Assembly (NCBI GenBank): GCA_032622095.1
Contig: CP136069.1
Span: 169,626,394 to 169,690,393, forward strand
Source of the DNA: Siphonodentalium dalli
Lineage: Eukaryota; Mollusca; Scaphopoda; Gadilida; Siphonodentaliidae
Length of the DNA: 64,000 bases
Reading direction: 5' to 3'
Shown: positions 61,601-63,665 of the stretch, one piece after another
Numbering within the stretch: the first letter of the stretch is position 1
How the letters are laid out: each line of letters starts with the position of its first letter
Notes under the pieces: generated by a model
Database searches by the model: none
The model's input: the letters and a program-made list of their open reading frames with translations, nothing else
Told to the model about the DNA's origin: nothing
Position numbers and translations under genes: made by a program

Positions 61601-62181
61601 TCAAATTTTTGGAATTTATGGGTCGCTCACATATATTTAAGAAAATGCACTGGCACAGGATCTGTAATGCTGAACCAGCACAGCATTGGATTAAATGTGA
61701 AAAGGTGACCCAGACATGGAATACTTGAGTTAATATAGTCCTATTTAAGTTTACAATGATAATGTATCAATTTCTAACAACGCAGCCATCAAGATAAGCC
61801 CTCCTCACTGCTGACCCATTAATATCAATTATATAGCAGAGCTGTCAACTAATCACTGGCATTGTTTATGCTAAACCTTGGAATCTCTATTAATTTAAAC
61901 CTATAACATTTATAATGACATCAGACCATCTGTAGAATGATATACTCAGCTGTGGAATACAGTTAAGATTTTCTAGACATAAGTGTGTCTTGGTCCATGT
62001 ATAGTTTTGAATACACTCACCCATATGCATCTTCTTCAAGACCATTCTGCATAATGCCATTTTGTTGATGCTGTTGATGAATATTTTCTTCTCGTTCAAT
62101 ATTCAATTCACCCGTTTCAAATGGTGATGGAGTCTTACTCTTTTTATCAGGGCCCTCACCGACATTCTCATGTGGAGGTAC
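7391..62181 (-). CDS. pum: Pumilio-family RNA-binding protein, 15 coding exons, N-terminus outside window
   Basis: Joined from 62021-62181, 61062-61317, 53528-53624, 50999-51253, 46862-46993, 40545-40661, 36316-36489, 30722-30910, 29296-29434, 28015-28116, 18701-18959, 17928-18065, 15984-16231, 14712-14795 and 7391-7631 (minus strand). All junctions are GT-AG and in phase, giving 863 residues and TAG. PUF contact motifs start at partial-product residues 540 (SRFIQ), 576 (NYVIQ), 612 (CRVIQ), 648 (NHVVQ), 684 (CRVIQ), 720 (NYVIQ), 756 (SNVVE) and 799 (NYVVQ). The first seven are exactly 36 residues apart. Known family role: a cytoplasmic repressor that binds UGUANAUA in 3' UTRs and recruits deadenylation machinery. 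The contact residues match the canonical animal PUM code, so the same target is expected. The N-terminal half is Gln/Pro/Ala/Ser-rich, with conserved islands shared with vertebrate PUM1/2 ([20 protein letters not shown]). The first coding exons and promoter are not in the window. Introns range from 0.6 to 9 kb and are filled with repeats. Confidence 0.96.
7650..8048. mobile_element. family A piggyBac-type MITE, copy 1
   Basis: 399 bp bounded by TTAA/CCCTTTACCCAACA and its inverse TGTTGGGTAAAGGG/TTAA. A TTAA target and CCC-start TIR are the piggyBac signature. Inside are two ~70-bp palindromes (GCCAATGCATTCTCTTATAT / ATGCGAG with a GTCGACCATAGGTCG-type loop) separated by ~95 bp, plus a unique tail with TTGGCCGGTTTTGGCCGGTT. 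Its TTAA end is 18 nt from the exon 15 acceptor. Confidence 0.88.
8125..8315. repeat. family D palindrome with long arms
   Basis: Inverted repeat with ~75-bp arms: GTTCAGAAATCAGTATTTGC ... GTCCCCAGAGGGT and the inverse CCTCTGGGGACC ... GGCAAATACGGATTTCTGAA. Shorter cores of the same palindrome recur at 18276, 18579, 35264, 42455, 42747 and 58817-59754. Confidence 0.8.
8994..10364. mobile_element. hAT non-autonomous element, 1.37 kb, perfect 8-bp duplication
   Basis: Terminal inverted repeats TAGTGATGTAACGATACGGG and, inverted, TAGTGATGTACCGATTATCG, each followed by repeated CCGATA/CGATA blocks. Flanked by AACCGGAA at 8986-8993 and 10365-10372. No transposase frame remains. Confidence 0.9.
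10373..10920. other. intronic, nothing recognised
   Basis: Intron 14 sequence between two mobile elements. No exon, repeat or RNA gene recognised. Confidence 0.4.
10921..11137. mobile_element. family C long-palindrome MITE, copy 3
   Basis: TACAGCAATGCCCTAAGTAA at the left and its inverse ending ATTGTA at the right, with ~100-bp arms matching at nearly every position. Tc1-like TA/CAG ends. Confidence 0.85.
11290..11419. repeat. nested inverted repeat (hairpin)
   Basis: Inner arms TTGAGAAGGTGAGATCCC and inverse around 11323-11383. The outer arms GTGAAGTGATCTGTCTCCA and TGGAGACTCTGATCACTTCAC close the structure. It appears once in the window. Confidence 0.75.
11428..11760. repeat. dispersed repeat L, copy 1
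   Basis: ACAAGACAGTAAATGACTGT followed by GCTCACCAGACTG matches 57648-58000 in the same orientation over ~330 bp. The other copy is also followed by family E. No coding sense. Confidence 0.65.
12210..12455 (-). pseudogene. possible fragment with a CxxC motif, unrecognised
   Basis: An 81-codon open frame containing [20 protein letters not shown] then [15 protein letters not shown]. The CRVC pair followed by a hydrophobic/aromatic spacing resembles the start of a zinc-binding module, but no second Cys/His pair follows at a convincing distance. It lies in intron 14 among repeats on the gene's strand. It could be a decayed exon of a mobile-element gene or chance. Low confidence. Confidence 0.2.
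12590..13400. repeat. family E degenerate tandem repeats
   Basis: Diverged ~130-150-bp units containing TTATGTCCCTGGCTC, CATTTGAACAAATCTGAA, CCCAGTCACCCAAGGA, TACCAAATATAAGCTAAAT and GATGGTTCTTGAGAAGA. Same family at 13925, 58090 and 60150. Confidence 0.75.
13925..14295. repeat. family E repeats with (GGAC)n tail and terminal hairpin
   Basis: Two-plus family E units end in TTGACGGATGGACGGACGAG, then a duplicated ACTATAGCTACACCGG and GGTGAGCTAA. The unit/tail/hairpin order matches 60150-60965. Confidence 0.75.
14691..14732 (-). repeat. 21-bp tandem duplication containing the exon 14 donor
   Basis: Two copies of a 21-bp unit (ATGAAYGATGGGTATGTATC plus A), differing at one base, span the 3' end of exon 14 and the 5' splice site. 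Each copy holds an equal-strength GG/GTATGTAT donor (14711/14712 and 14690/14691). The second would add YVSMNDG in frame. Confidence 0.9.
14712..14795 (-). CDS. pum: Pumilio exon 14, PUF repeat 7
   Basis: 84 nt. Acceptor ATATGTTTCAG/T, donor GATGG/GTATGTATC. Encodes [20 protein letters not shown] then EVCSMND and a split Gly. The S-N-E triplet (SNVVE) reads G in UGUA. A 21-bp tandem duplication at the donor creates a second equal donor 21 nt further on (exon 14691-14795), which would add seven residues in frame. Confidence 0.96.
14839..15093. mobile_element. family B double-hairpin MITE, copy 2
   Basis: Ends TAACCCTTCCATGACTGGAG and, inverted, TTAACACTTTCATGACGGAG. Two palindromes with CATTCTCTTATATA arms lie inside. 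It lies 44 nt upstream of exon 14 in the transcript. Confidence 0.8.
15349..15639. mobile_element. hAT-type MITE, perfect 8-bp duplication
   Basis: 291 bp. TAGGGTTGCAACAATCC and, inverted, TAGGGCTGTAAAGTATCGCG. Flanked by AACAAAAC at 15341-15348 and 15640-15647. The inner ACGATACGATACAT-type sequence is typical of this hAT MITE class. Confidence 0.88.
15984..16231 (-). CDS. pum: Pumilio exon 13, PUF repeats 5-6
   Basis: 248 nt. Acceptor TTTATCTTTAG/GTATAC, donor TTTGCAAG/GTGAGTGAG. Encodes [20 protein letters not shown] (repeat 5) and [20 protein letters not shown] (repeat 6), then [10 protein letters not shown]. The acceptor lies inside a 22-bp tandem repeat (16221-16308), so three near-copies of the same acceptor lie upstream. 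The exon-proximal copy gives the conserved protein. Confidence 0.96.
16221..16308 (-). repeat. 22-bp x4 tandem repeat spanning the exon 13 acceptor
   Basis: Four copies with 22-bp period. On the minus strand each holds TTTATCTTTAG followed by G/TTATRC. The copy at 16221-16242 contains the functional acceptor. The others sit 22, 44 and 66 nt upstream and all keep TTTAG. Using them would shift frame (22, 44) or read into TAG (66). Confidence 0.92.
16330..16512. repeat. dispersed repeat J
   Basis: ACTCATTGACAAGTAGTTCCC ... GTCGTCTGCTCATATATCC ... CTCCAAAT recurs at 43370-43580, 33120-33300 and 30525-30680 (partial). No coding sense. Confidence 0.6.
16553..17700. mobile_element. hAT non-autonomous element, 1.15 kb, perfect 8-bp duplication
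   Basis: Ends TAGTGATGTTCCGATAATCG and, inverted, AAGTTATGTTCCGATAATG, with further CGGAATCGG motifs. Flanked by GTGAAAAT at 16545-16552 and 17701-17708. It makes up two thirds of intron 12. No transposase frame. Confidence 0.9.
17928..18065 (-). CDS. pum: Pumilio exon 12, PUF repeat 4
   Basis: 138 nt, phase 0 at both ends. Acceptor TATGTTCACAG/GTG, donor GGACAG/GTTTGT. Encodes [40 protein letters not shown] and DAFKGQ. The NHxxQ triplet is the canonical repeat-4 set that contacts the variable base of UGUANAUA. Confidence 0.97.
18276..18665. repeat. two family D palindromes in intron 11
   Basis: Cores at 18276-18357 (GAGGTCCACAGAGGGTGAAT / inverse) and 18579-18665 (more diverged). The second lies 36 nt inside the intron from the exon 11 donor. 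Confidence 0.75.
18701..18959 (-). CDS. pum: Pumilio exon 11, PUF repeats 1-3
   Basis: 259 nt. Acceptor ATATATCAG/G, donor ATGCAG/GTAAATG. Encodes FIQQKLERA (end of repeat 1), repeat 2 with [16 protein letters not shown], and repeat 3 with [16 protein letters not shown]. Contact triplets visible: S-R-Q (repeat 1, split with exon 10), N-Y-Q (repeat 2) and C-R-Q (repeat 3), matching A, U and A recognition in the known code. Confidence 0.97.
19094..19250. repeat. dispersed repeat K, copy 2
   Basis: Matches 1183-1332 (ATCGTTCATAGAGCACATGA ... GGATTTAGTGTAGTCCCC). Confidence 0.7.
19368..19445. repeat. solitary family A palindrome
   Basis: One GTGCCAATGCATTCTCTTAT / GTCGACCATAGGTCGCC hairpin without the TTAA ends, followed by a poly-T-rich relic of the family A spacer. 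Confidence 0.75.
19446..21390. other. intronic, mostly unrecognised
   Basis: Contains a short family H fragment (AACGAGAGGCCGATCACGAT near 19610) and two related blocks around 20260-20340 and 20560-20640 (ATGAAGAATGTGTCACAATC / GTGAAAAGTGGATCACGATC), similar to 22690-22790. No exon was found. Confidence 0.4.
21401..22144 (-). CDS. uncharacterised 247-codon ORF in intron 10, same strand
   Basis: This is the longest ORF in the window apart from the joined Pumilio exons. From the in-frame Met at 22117 it reads [20 protein letters not shown], then [20 protein letters not shown]. Codon-like composition, mixed hydrophobicity and a segment [20 protein letters not shown] followed by [12 protein letters not shown] argue for true or formerly true coding. 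I recall similar W-x-x-x-x-H-H segments in lineage-expanded, transposon-like uncharacterised proteins of marine invertebrates, but cannot confirm a family. CGGAAGT (ETS-like) occurs just upstream at 22146-22152. It may be a nested gene, the first exon of one, or a degraded mobile-element gene. No function is assigned. Confidence 0.5.
   Translation of the reverse strand: MLVKHVRNRMATADYFSLKILTDTQRTLKQKLVQLSLSDVVSVTFSEVGDDFKVDKITVKNASDSTDGHEVQPNTPLNIVSRFGASCIILHVSKLSVGDGVSVSKKTLDAFDVMMSARSDSCYPDKVEFKINRRDFDLHNDVIELFKQKHYSFIPENVHTIGKLVIKTLVDVLWWMTPHHDKLLSRNIKIPEMFQYIKIYTRIDEILPILSWVSDMSINTSAYSSMGLICKWYLSVCLPYPNSLSTI
22853..25469. mobile_element. pearl/Helentron-like element with ~160-bp tandem core, copy 1
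   Basis: Starts AAAAATGAAAGTGTCAATGA then CACTGTAGCTCAACTT, and ends in a hairpin AGCTCAAACTTAC/AAAA/GTAAGTTGAGCT. Left TAGCTCAACTT and right AAGTTGAGCTA form an inverted pair. The core has about 15 monomers of ~155-165 bp of two types: GCCAAAGGATTTAGTCATGC (type 1) and GCCAATGGATTGAATYTTG (type 2). A GGAC-rich tail (25395-25420) precedes the hairpin. The architecture matches bivalve pearl elements and non-autonomous Helentrons (inference). Confidence 0.8.
25585..26050. repeat. ~170-bp tandem repeat, ~2.7 copies
   Basis: Unit contains AAAATAGACAAACTAAGACC, AACCTGGTTTTCGAACTCGT and CCAAATATTGTTGAAATCGG. Copies begin near 25565, 25738 and 25907. Confidence 0.8.
26068..26285. repeat. family H repeat, copy 1
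   Basis: ACGAGAGGCCGATCACGATC followed by CCTTGGCGATA and GAATTATAGAGTATACTGTT, ending in a partial ATAAGAGAATACAC hairpin arm. It matches 61470-61690. A shorter copy is near 19610. Confidence 0.7.
26510..27630. repeat. ~150-bp tandem repeats with GGAC-rich tail
   Basis: Units start GGGCCATAACTCCATTAAAA and contain GGATCAAACCCATATTCGAA and ACTCACATACAAAATTTGGT. One isolated copy lies at ~26515 and three in tandem at ~27115, 27268 and 27418. A tail (27555-27590) of ACGGACAGACGGACAGACAG precedes a small ACCATACTATGGT palindrome. Confidence 0.8.
27868..27950. repeat. solitary family A palindrome near exon 10
   Basis: AGCCAATGCATTCTCTTATA / inverse around CGACCTATGGTCG. It lies 64 nt past the exon 10 donor in the transcript. 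Confidence 0.8.
28015..28116 (-). CDS. pum: Pumilio exon 10, start of PUF domain
   Basis: 102 nt. Donor GGGTCCAG/GTAAAAAC. Encodes [20 protein letters not shown] then [13 protein letters not shown], the N-terminal cap and first PUF repeat. RLLEDFRN and [10 protein letters not shown] are nearly invariant in PUM proteins. The acceptor used here is GGAAGGAG/T, which restores the conserved Arg-Ser-Arg-Leu-Leu. AG dinucleotides 3 nt (in frame, adding one Arg codon) and 7 nt (out of frame) upstream could compete. The exon sits between two MITE fragments (27868-27950 and 28171-28382). Confidence 0.93.
28171..28382. mobile_element. family C long-palindrome MITE, copy 4
   Basis: TACAGTAATGCCCTAAATAA / inverse, with ~95-bp arms and TA-CAGT ends. 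It sits 54 nt upstream of the exon 10 acceptor in intron 9. Confidence 0.87.
28390..29000. other. intron 9, poly-C tract, nothing else recognised
   Basis: Holds a C homopolymer run of about 16 at 28608-28624. No exon is visible on either strand. Confidence 0.4.
29003..29228. mobile_element. family B double-hairpin MITE, copy 3
   Basis: Starts TTAACCTTTTCATGACGGGA and ends GTCATGGATGGGTTAA. TTAA stands at both ends and CATTCTCTTATATATG hairpins are inside. The near end is 67 nt from the exon 9 donor. Confidence 0.8.
29296..29434 (-). CDS. pum: Pumilio exon 9 of window
   Basis: 139 nt. Acceptor TTTTGCTACAG/GT, donor GGACGAAG/GTATGTC. Encodes [40 protein letters not shown] and [13 protein letters not shown](R/K)YR is a signature of animal Pumilio just before the PUF domain. 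It ends in AG, which is completed by the next exon to give Gly-Arg-Ser-Arg-Leu-Leu. A family B hairpin element lies 67 bases downstream of the donor. Confidence 0.95.
29615..30321. mobile_element. hAT-like element, right half retained
   Basis: Homologous to 52330-53195 (CCCTTGAATCTCGATTGGAC, GTTAGATGTTACTAGTA-type and CAACCAGCGACAGTGCAGTT blocks). It ends in CGATTATCAAAATAAATAAT then CGTGGCACCTCTA, whose inverse TAGAGGTGCCACGATTA matches the left end of the 51967 copy. The left end interrupts a family D remnant at ~29570-29614. Confidence 0.65.
30722..30910 (-). CDS. pum: Pumilio exon 8 of window
   Basis: 189 nt. Acceptor TTCTATTTCAG/GT, donor GCTCTAG/GTAAGC. Encodes [40 protein letters not shown] and [12 protein letters not shown], the GP-G...GQS-TPPPSLS block and the SSSNL segment align with vertebrate PUM1/2. 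RRDS is a plausible basophilic kinase or 14-3-3 motif (inference). Confidence 0.95.
31302..31900. repeat. family G tandem repeat
   Basis: Starts AACAAGAGATGGCACCAGTG. The repeated units hold CCAACATTTTCATATAAACA and GAACATCCATACCAAATTT. The tail is a GGACGGATGGGCAGACAG-like stretch near 31835. Same family at 47538-48540 and, more distant, 63180-63660. Confidence 0.7.
31901..33589. other. intron 7, mostly unrecognised
   Basis: Holds a partial family B hairpin at 32130-32230 and a repeat J copy at 33120-33300. No exon or RNA gene recognised. Confidence 0.4.
33590..33978. mobile_element. family A piggyBac-type MITE, copy 2 (inverted)
   Basis: TTAA/CCCTTTACCCAACA at the left and TGTTGGGTAAAGGG/TTAA at the right, opposite orientation to the copies at 7650 and 54475. 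Both double hairpins and the GGCCAAAACCGGCC block are preserved. Very little divergence suggests a young insertion. Confidence 0.88.
35228..35620. repeat. family D cluster
   Basis: A palindrome core at 35264-35354 (GAGGTCCCCAGAGGGTGAAT / inverse), then a second half-copy at 35540-35600, with TCCCAAATGGTGAATATTGT linkers between them. Confidence 0.75.
36316..36489 (-). CDS. pum: Pumilio exon 7 of window, poly-Ala region
   Basis: 174 nt. Acceptor TTTATTAACAG/GC, donor GGTTCAG/GTATTAC. Encodes [34 protein letters not shown], a run of six alanines and GTIGSG. This is disordered sequence typical of the PUM N-terminal repression region. Phases agree on both sides. Confidence 0.88.
36490..38940. 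other. intron 6 distal part, nothing recognised
   Basis: AT-rich unique sequence. Direct short repeats around 37895-37985 (ACTAATTTCTTCATGGTATA and variants, three times) are the only structure seen. Confidence 0.4.
38947..39125. mobile_element. family B MITE, truncated copy 4
   Basis: TTAACCCTTTCATGACTGGA start and one full hairpin. The second hairpin breaks off at ATTATCTATTATATATTTTG. Confidence 0.7.
39590..39890. repeat. dispersed repeat M, ends CGGACGAAGTCGGGTCACC
   Basis: Contains GGTCAATTCAAGGTCAAATC and related direct units. The terminal CGGACGAAGTCGGGTCACC is the inverse of GGTGACCCGACTTCGTCCGG at 45272, which starts a second copy inside the 44775-45883 element. Confidence 0.65.
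40545..40661 (-). CDS. pum: Pumilio exon 6 of window
   Basis: 117 nt. Acceptor GCACATACAG/GA, donor CTCACTCG/GTAAGAG. Encodes [38 protein letters not shown] and a split Gly. It is low-complexity Pro/Gln/Ser/Thr sequence with no domain. Support comes from exact phase agreement with both neighbours and good splice sites more than from conservation. Confidence 0.85.
41500..42235. repeat. ~175-bp tandem repeat interrupted by a family C MITE
   Basis: Units hold ACAAGGTGATATGTTCAGAC, TTCCAAGTCAAACAAGGGCC and CTGTGCTATCACCATG. The third unit is split at GAGTTACA by the palindrome at 41947-42165 and resumes ACAAGGTGATATGTTTGGAC. Confidence 0.8.
41947..42165. mobile_element. family C long-palindrome MITE, copy 5, nested
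   Basis: TACAGTAATGCCCTAATTAA / inverse. Inserted into a tandem-repeat unit, so it is younger than that array. The right TA has become CA. Confidence 0.85.
42420..42860. repeat. family D cluster
   Basis: Two palindrome cores (42455-42525 and 42747-42836) joined by the AGAAACTTCTTCAAAGATAA / ATATCCCCAAATTGGCAGAC linker. The same linker is found in intron 11 (18415-18500). Confidence 0.75.
43030..43225. mobile_element. family C palindrome MITE, copy 6, with central deletion
   Basis: TACAGTAATGCTCTAAATAA / inverse ending GGGCATTACTGTA. One arm lacks ~25 bp next to the centre, leaving CTCACAGTGAGTCATATTTCC at the loop. Confidence 0.83.
43370..43580. repeat. dispersed repeat J with internal hairpin
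   Basis: GAAATGTTCAGATAATAAG and the inverse ATTATCTGAACATTTC enclose ~25 bp. Then CATCTGCTAATTTTTTCTGG and CCCTCCAAATGAAT, as in other J copies. Confidence 0.6.
44151..44382. mobile_element. family B double-hairpin MITE, copy 5, left end lost
   Basis: CTTGAATTTTGCGAAAACCC through two hairpins to TTCCCATCATGAAAGATTTAA. Confidence 0.7.
44775..45883. mobile_element. long-TIR element, possibly Mutator-like, with 12-bp flanking direct repeat
   Basis: Left arm (about 44797-44882) TAAACCAACTAGGATATTGG ... GTCCGAGACCACCTCCATAG is the inverse of the right arm (about 45760-45865), so the TIRs are ~100 bp. TAGGGGAAAGGC flanks the element at 44763-44774 and 45884-45895. Long TIRs and a target duplication near this size suggest a Mutator-like element, although 12 bp is slightly long for that class. 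The interior holds a GATGGCGGC (YY1-like) motif at the start of an 18-codon frame (45097-45153) and a copy of repeat M. Confidence 0.5.
45097..45153 (+). pseudogene. possible captured 5' gene fragment
   Basis: ATGGCGGCGCCCATG... gives [18 protein letters not shown] then stop. ACGATGGCGGC around the ATG is a YY1-type downstream promoter motif seen at many animal start codons. It lies inside a long-TIR element, so a captured host promoter and first exon is possible. Too short to identify. Confidence 0.2.
45896..46861. other. intron 5 proximal part, nothing recognised
   Basis: No exon, palindrome or tandem array seen. Open frames on the minus strand (46291-46573) lack any recognisable protein feature. 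Confidence 0.4.
46862..46993 (-). CDS. pum: Pumilio exon 5 of window
   Basis: 132 nt. Acceptor TTACATTTTCAG/AC, donor CAGCAAG/GTATGTG. Encodes [20 protein letters not shown], then [20 protein letters not shown] and [14 protein letters not shown] and a G-P-RLV-PAP segment are conserved in vertebrate PUM1/2. The split first codon with exon 4 gives Tyr (T/AC). Confidence 0.95.
47538..48540. repeat. family G tandem repeat, copy 2
   Basis: Starts ACAAGAGGTTGCACCCGGCA. Units hold CCAACATTTTCATATAAACA, GTGAACATCCATACCAA and AACTCTAAAACGGAAAATCC. It runs directly into the second pearl-like element. Confidence 0.7.
48543..50988. mobile_element. pearl/Helentron-like element with ~160-bp tandem core, copy 2
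   Basis: Same left end (AAAAATGAAAGTGTCAATGA, TAGCTCAACTT) and right hairpin (AGCTCAAACTTTAC/AAA/GTAAAGTTGAGCT) as the copy at 22853. About 14 monomers carry array-specific variants: GTGCTAAAGGATTTAGTCAT and ATACAAAG, in place of GCGCCAAAGG and ATGCAAAG in copy 1. A short ACGTACACACGCACACACGT tail precedes the hairpin. The right end is about ten bases from the exon 4 donor. Confidence 0.8.
50999..51253 (-). CDS. pum: Pumilio exon 4 of window
   Basis: 255 nt. Acceptor TTTTTCTTCAG/GA, donor AATAACT/GTAAGC. Encodes [32 protein letters not shown], a Gln/Pro-rich block, [13 protein letters not shown] and [19 protein letters not shown] and RPLTP are strongly conserved among animal Pumilio proteins. 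The donor lies only about ten bases from the end of a pearl-like repeat element. Confidence 0.95.
51814..51965. mobile_element. family B MITE, copy 6, cut by a hAT-like insertion
   Basis: TTAACCCTTTTATGGTGGGA, one hairpin, then half of the second (CCAATGTATTATCTTATATA), ending where TAGTGGTGCCACG begins. Confidence 0.7.
51966..53195. mobile_element. hAT-like element, left end retained
   Basis: TAGTGGTGCCACGATTAATC at the left matches the inverted right end of the 29615-30321 copy. Homology with that copy runs over 52330-52470 and 52780-53195. The right end stops at GATGTTATTAGGTTCAATTA without the terminal inverted repeat. Confidence 0.65.
53208..53272. repeat. (GGGGA)n / (GA)n purine tract
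   Basis: About 65 bases of only G and A on the plus strand: five GGGGA units, then GGGAGAG and (GA)n. In the Pumilio pre-mRNA this is a pure C/U tract about 255 nt past the exon 3 donor. The G runs could form a quadruplex on the plus strand. Confidence 0.9.
53528..53624 (-). CDS. pum: Pumilio exon 3 of window, polyglutamine exon
   Basis: 97 nt. Acceptor CTCATTACAG/ATC, donor CTCG/GTATGAA. Encodes [20 protein letters not shown], then eleven glutamines (ten CAA and one CAG) and Leu. The QQQYALA segment is typical of PUM N-terminal regions. The uninterrupted CAA run is a simple repeat and likely length-polymorphic. Both phases fit the neighbouring exons. Confidence 0.92.
53715..53942. mobile_element. 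family B double-hairpin MITE, copy 7
   Basis: CTTATATACTGGAGCTTCAG to CCATCCTGAAAAGGTTAAC with two CATTCTCTTATATATG hairpins, one partly deleted. It begins about 90 nt upstream of the exon 3 acceptor. Confidence 0.7.
54475..54876. mobile_element. family A piggyBac-type MITE, copy 3
   Basis: TTAA/CCCTTTACCCAACA to TTGTTGGGTAAAGGG/TTAA, 402 bp, the same orientation as 7650 and close to identical with it, including the AAAAATGGTAAAAAGTGTT spacer. Confidence 0.88.
55586..57512. mobile_element. foldback-type element: ~0.9-kb inverted arms made of tandem repeats
   Basis: CCGGTGTAACA at 55586-55596 and its inverse TGTTACACCGG at 57502-57512 bound a ~1.93-kb palindrome. Each arm has about four direct ~175-bp units with AAATTAAACGTATGATTTTA, AGTCATGAAATGGCGAGAAA and a C-rich/G-rich pair reading GATACYCAGGCCTGRGTATC. 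The centre (56515-56569) is a perfect AT hairpin around TCT. C and G homopolymer runs of 8-18 recur. Tandem repeats inside long inverted arms are the hallmark of foldback elements. Confidence 0.75.
57640..58030. repeat. dispersed repeat L, copy 2
   Basis: AAACAAGACAGTCAATGACT and GCTCACCAGACTGCAAAGAC match 11435-11500. Homology continues to TTGGAATTTAACAACCGACA. The 121-codon frame here is not protein-like. Confidence 0.65.
58090..58640. repeat. family E degenerate tandem repeats
   Basis: Same units as 12590-13400 (TTTAAGAATTACTATAGAGA, ATTTGACCAGGTGACCCCAT). Confidence 0.7.
58640..59770. repeat. family D tandem cluster
   Basis: About three ~370-430-bp units, each with AGTTCCCCAGTTGAAGTTGG, AATTTTATCTTCTGCAAATT, GATACTTCCCAGAAGATGAG and a palindromic GAGGTCCCCAGAGGGTGAAT core. 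Palindromes lie at 58976-59036, 59322-59405 and 59664-59754, with half copies between. Confidence 0.8.
60150..60965. repeat. family E repeats with (GGAC)n tail and end hairpin
   Basis: Five or so ~145-bp units (TTATGGCCCTGGTTTCGCAA, GACCTCATTTGAACAAATCT), then (ACGG)n at 60890-60915 and TGACTATTGCTCCACCAGAG / CTCGTCTCAGGTGAGCTAA. It lies within 100 nt of the exon 2 donor. Confidence 0.78.
61062..61317 (-). CDS. pum: Pumilio exon 2 of window
   Basis: 256 nt. Acceptor ATATTTTCAG/C, donor AACCAG/GTGAGTTT, ending in phase 0. Encodes [14 protein letters not shown], a Gly/Met/Gln-rich stretch, and [15 protein letters not shown], which corresponds to a conserved island in vertebrate PUM1 (VGMEPLQFDY type). 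The exon is followed in the transcript by a 7.4-kb intron carrying family E, family D and the foldback element. Confidence 0.92.
61470..61690. repeat. family H repeat, copy 2
   Basis: ATAGGCCGATGTTGAACCCA, CCTTGGCCATAGTAAATTAC, TTGAATTATAGAGTATACAG and a degraded hairpin arm. Homologous to 26068-26285. Confidence 0.65.
62021..62181 (-). CDS. pum: Pumilio exon 1 of window (internal N-terminal exon)
   Basis: 161 nt, phase 0 start. Acceptor CTTTTTCAG/GTACC, donor TATGG/GTGAGTG. Encodes 53 codons from [10 protein letters not shown] to EEDAY plus GG of a Gly codon. It contains [11 protein letters not shown], which resembles a conserved segment of animal Pumilio N-termini, and HQQHQQ. No further upstream exon is recognisable from 62182 to 64000, so the true start lies outside. 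The acceptor and phase fit the next exon exactly. Confidence 0.85.
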
Positions 62182-62486
62182 CTGAAAAAGTCAATAAAAG
62201 TCCCTCAAAAATGCACTCAAATTGCAAAACGAACTTCAGCCACGCACTAAATACAATACCTCCCTTGGGAAGTTTGCCAACTTATTTTTATTGTGCTATA
62301 ATGTTTGACAGTTTGAGCACGCAAATTCCAACAAGAGCATCGCTAGGGCATGACAAAATACGCCCTTTAGCCATTTCAAATTGTACGGCAGGATGGAAAC
62401 CAAATTTAATAAAAGGTCGCAGACCACATGTCCCCCGACTCGAGTGGTAAACTTCATGATTGGATTTGTTTGTAGGATACTATTTG

Positions 62487-63150
62487 CAACAATGTTATAC
62501 AGTATATAGATGTTGCAAACCACCGCAAAATTTCTTGGACAAAACAACCCGATGAACAAATGCATGCAAACACGAAAAAAATGATATTTTTGTATTAGCT
62601 ATATAGATGTTGCAAATCACCAACATGTTAGGAACAATATCCCAGAGTTTCAAATCTCTACATTTAAAACTGTAGGAGGAGTTGATTACACCATGAAGGT
62701 ACCCAATCTCATCCAAAAGGCAAAAATGTTCAAAATTTTCTAAGTCGAAAACCCCCCAAAAATATGGAAAAAATGATATTTTTGATTAGCTATATAGATG
62801 TTGCAAATCACCAACATGTTAGGAACAATATCCCAGAGTTTCAAATCTCTACATTTAAAACTGTAGGAGGAGTTGATTACACCATGAAGGTACCCAATCT
62901 CATCCAAAAGGCAAAAATGTTCCAAATTTTCTAAGTCGAAAACCCCCCCAAAAATATGGAAAAAATTATATTTTTGATTAGCTTTATAGATGTTGCAAAT
63001 CACCAACATGTTAGGAACAATATCCCAGAGTTTCAAATCTCTACGTTTAAAACTGTAGGAGGAGTTGATTACACCATGAAGGTACCCAATCTCGGACGCA
63101 CGGACACACGGACGCACGGACGCACGGACGGACGGACGAGGGTCATTTCT
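62487..63150. repeat. ~192-bp tandem repeat, ~2.7 copies, with GGAC-rich tail
   Basis: Units begin ATTAGCTATATAGATGTTGC at 62594, 62785 and 62977 and hold CACCAACATGTTAGGAACAA and AACTGTAGGAGGAGTTGATT. A diverged partial copy starts at 62487. The tail GGACGCACGGACACACGGAC ... GACGGACGGACGAGGG runs 63095-63140 and is followed by a CCTCCGACGGAAACGTCGGGGG hairpin. Confidence 0.85.
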
Positions 63151-63179
63151 ATAGTCCTCCGACGGAAACGTCGGGGGAC

Positions 63180-63665
63180 AAAAAGATATATGAGCAGATG
63201 GACAATAATTCAATATTTTCAAATCAACAAAGAGAGATAACTCTTGAACAGAAAATGAAAACATCATAACTGAACACTCTTTTGAAAGCCATCCTGATGC
63301 CAAACATCCATACCAAATTTCAACAGAATCCAGTAACCCATGGCTAAGATATATGAGTGGACGGACGCAAATCCAACATTTTCAGATTAACAAAGAGGGG
63401 TAACTCTTGAACGGAAAATGTGAACGACGTCAATGAACCCTCTTTTGAAAGTCCTCCTGATGACAGATCTGCATACCAAATTTCATCGAGATCCGATAAC
63501 CCATGGGTGCGAGATATTGGCAGACTGAAGGAAATCCAACATTTTCAGATAATCAAAAGGGATAACTCTTGAACGGAAAATGTGAACAATGTCAATAAAC
63601 CCTCTTTTGAAAGCCCTCCTGGTGCCAAAATCATTCAAATTTGATGGCTCCCATTGAGAAATCAC
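63180..63665. repeat. family G-related ~170-bp units
   Basis: Three units with GATAACTCTTGAACGGAAAA, CCCTCTTTTGAAAGCCCTCC and CATACCAAATTTCA. The sense is similar to family G but diverged. Confidence 0.6.

Noticed and set aside
62740-63303. 187-codon minus-strand ORF
   Set aside because: It is a read-through of the ~192-bp tandem repeat and GGAC tail. The peptide repeats with the DNA period.
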